Origin: an uncultured Frankineae bacterium
GTDB taxonomy: Bacteria > Actinomycetota > Actinomycetes > Mycobacteriales > SCTD01
Direction of reading: 5' to 3'
DNA length: 42,471 nt
Assembly: GCA_902805775.1 (NCBI GenBank)
Contig: CADCUB010000055.1
Span: 1-42,471, forward strand
Shown: positions 39,085 through 42,471 of the stretch, one piece after another
Numbering within the stretch: position 1 is the first letter of the stretch
How the letters are laid out: every line of letters begins with the position of its first letter
Notes under the pieces: model-generated
What the model was told of the DNA's origin: nothing
Databases searched by the model: none
What the model saw: only the letters and a program-made list of their open reading frames with translations
Program-made: the position numbers and the translations under genes

Positions 39085-39722
39085 GGCGCCAGGCGCTCCA
39101 CGATCCAGACGGCGTCCTGCCTGCGGTAGCGCAGCCGGTCGTGCAGCCGGCTGGGCCGGCCCTGCCAGAACTCGACGGACGACGGCACGACCCGCAGGCC
39201 GCCCCAGAAGTCGGGCACCGGCACCTCCGCCCCGGCGAAGCGCTCCTCCAGCTCGGCCCGGCGCCGCTCGAGCACCTCGCGTCCAGGCAGCACCGAGGAC
39301 TGGCGCGAGACCCAGGCGCCGATCTGCGAGCCGCGGGGCCGGGAGCGGAAGTAGGCCTCGGTGTCCGACCGCGGCACCTGCTCGACGCGCCCCTCGACCG
39401 TCACCTGGCGCTCCAGGTCGATCCACGGGAACAGCAGGGTGGCGACGGGGTTGGTCAGCGCCTCCCGGCCCTTGCGCGAGCCGAGGTTGCTGAAGACGAC
39501 CAGCCCGCGCTCGTCGTAGGCCTTGAGCAGCACCGTGCGCGCGCTCGGCACGCCCTGCGGGGTGGCCGTGGCCAGCACGACGGCGTTCGGCTCGGTCAGG
39601 TCGGCGGCCTGGGCGAACCAGCGGTCGAACTGCTCCAGCCACGTCGGCGCGAGGTCCTGCTCCGACAGGCCGGCACGGGTGTAGTCGCGGCGCAGGTCGG
39701 CGACCAGCCGCGGGCGTTCCAC
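39081..39722 (-). CDS. pdxH: pyridoxamine 5'-phosphate oxidase
   Basis: FMN enzyme forming pyridoxal 5'-phosphate. The 213-residue product has SARTVLLKAYDERGLVVFSN for FMN binding, ALTNPVATLLFPWIDLERQV, SRPRGSQIGAWVSRQSSVLP and the C-terminal FWGGLRVVPSSVEFWQGRPS, RLHDRLRY. GTG 39722 matches family length; longer in-frame starts reach into the citA leader. Divergent from citA. Confidence 0.95.
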   Translation of the reverse strand: MERPRLVADLRRDYTRAGLSEQDLAPTWLEQFDRWFAQAADLTEPNAVVLATATPQGVPSARTVLLKAYDERGLVVFSNLGSRKGREALTNPVATLLFPWIDLERQVTVEGRVEQVPRSDTEAYFRSRPRGSQIGAWVSRQSSVLPGREVLERRRAELEERFAGAEVPVPDFWGGLRVVPSSVEFWQGRPSRLHDRLRYRRQDAVWIVERLAP

Positions 39723-39813
39723 TCCCGCAACAGTAGGGGCGGCGCGGGTCCGGCAGGATGGCGACCGCCCACCCGCGCGCGAGCCGCCCGTCCCGAGCCG
39801 AGGAGCCCCACCC

Positions 39814-42073
<2,260 letters not shown>

Positions 42074-42099
42074 CCCAGCCACCGCTGCCGCAGTCGTGG

Positions 42100-42315
42100 G
42101 TGCCGCGCGTCCTGAACGTCGCGCTGGCCGTGCTGCTGCTCCTGCTGGTCGCGCCGGTCGTGACGAACTTCGCCGGCAAGCCGGTGTACGTCCAGGTCGT
42201 GCTGGTGCTGGTCACCGTGCCGGTGGCACTGCTGGCGCTGGCCTGCCTGGCCTCGGCGGCCCGGCCCGGGTCGCTGGGCCGCGCGGTGCGCCGGCGCCGG
42301 CGGGCGCGGCGATGA
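42100..42315 (+). CDS. small two-helix membrane protein
   Basis: 71 residues from GTG 42100: VPRVLNVALAVLLLLLVAPV and a second helix VQVVLVLVTVPVALLALACL, then a strongly basic end RAVRRRRRARR. The frame extends back to a CTG at 42070 that overlaps the serC TGA (CTGA); that would give 81 residues. No strong ribosome site for either. Function unknown; placed after serC, and coupled to it if CTG is used. Confidence 0.6.
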   Translation: MPRVLNVALAVLLLLLVAPVVTNFAGKPVYVQVVLVLVTVPVALLALACLASAARPGSLGRAVRRRRRARR

Positions 42316-42450
42316 GCCCGGCGGGTGCCGCGGTGCCGACGGGCGGGGGCGGCGAGGGTCGCGACGAGACCGAGCTGCAGCGCGGTGTTCACCGTGGGCA
42401 CCGCCCTGCTGTGGGGCGTGCCGGCCCTGCGCGAGCGGCGCGCGGGCTGA
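42312..42450 (+). other. unresolved small ORF at window edge, possible frameshift
   Basis: An ATG at 42312 overlaps the stop of the preceding gene (ATGA) and opens a Gly-rich hydrophilic frame (MSPAGAAVPTGGGGEGRDET). After about 42384 the membrane-protein-like sequence VFTVGTALLWGVPALRERRAG, ending in TGA at 42448-42450, lies in a different frame. The two parts would join into one sensible small membrane protein if one base were added or two lost near 42380. Either a sequencing error, a real frameshift or chance. Confidence 0.25.
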
Positions 42451-42471
42451 CTCAGCCGGCCAGCGGGGGGG

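Overview
The window looks like chromosomal core DNA of a very GC-rich actinobacterium. G/C dominates third codon positions, GTG starts are common, and neighbouring genes very often overlap by GTGA or ATGA. The organism is suggested by blocks of classic actinobacterial synteny: metG-tatD-rpfB-ksgA-ispE-(ABC-F); rsmI next to the protein O-mannosyltransferase; fmdB/Ruc, 5-formyl-THF cyclo-ligase, moeA/glp, rimJ and sepX/glpR; and pdxH, citA, serC. The genus cannot be fixed from sequence alone. No insertion sequence, prophage, integrase or CRISPR array was seen.

Layout. 1-6215: the 3' end of a tail-anchored coiled-coil gene, an acyl-CoA desaturase, an eutBC operon (ethanolamine ammonia-lyase) headed by a tiny coupled ORF that resembles the last residues of an ethanolamine permease, a DUF4383 membrane protein behind a sigma-B-like promoter, a DUF72 protein and an FkbM methyltransferase. 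6311-14141: the metG-tatD-rpfB-ksgA-ispE-ABC-F block, all on the minus strand, with a probable MtrA box in front of rpfB. 14237-16892: rsmI, divergent PMT, a bidirectional terminator and tRNA-Ala(CGC). 16994-22838: a minus-strand block GGDEF-moeA-moaC-mog-rimJ-sepX/glpR that combines molybdenum-cofactor genes with the Glp/GlpR (SepX) division locus. 22894-25708: cyclo-ligase, beta-carbonic anhydrase, a STAS protein, a CIRCE-controlled Ruc-type zinc-ribbon chaperone and a SAF-domain protein.

25754-29561 is the least understood part. It holds a conserved hypothetical protein, a small ORF that may start with CTG, a 581-residue PRC-barrel/histone-H1-like membrane protein with a sigma-B-like promoter, and a divergent 445-residue helical protein carrying five perfect-length 14-residue repeats. 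29576-34014: tRNA-Arg(CCT), bioY, a TM-helix (MscS-like) channel protein, a photolyase and a degenerate M24 protein. 34078-36069: a PhyH dioxygenase and a divergent LacI regulator sharing a 20-bp perfect palindrome. 36137-42471: UdgX, an exported/membrane hypothetical, MFS transporter, pdxH, citA, serC, a two-TM small protein and an unresolved edge ORF.

Functionally the window mixes translation and rRNA-modification housekeeping, isoprenoid and cofactor synthesis (MEP pathway, Moco, PLP, biotin uptake, folate), cell-envelope growth and division (RpfB, PMT, Glp/SepX) and stress functions (CIRCE-Ruc, photolyase, UdgX, PRC/H1-like protein). All functional calls come from reading translations and motifs; no database search was run.
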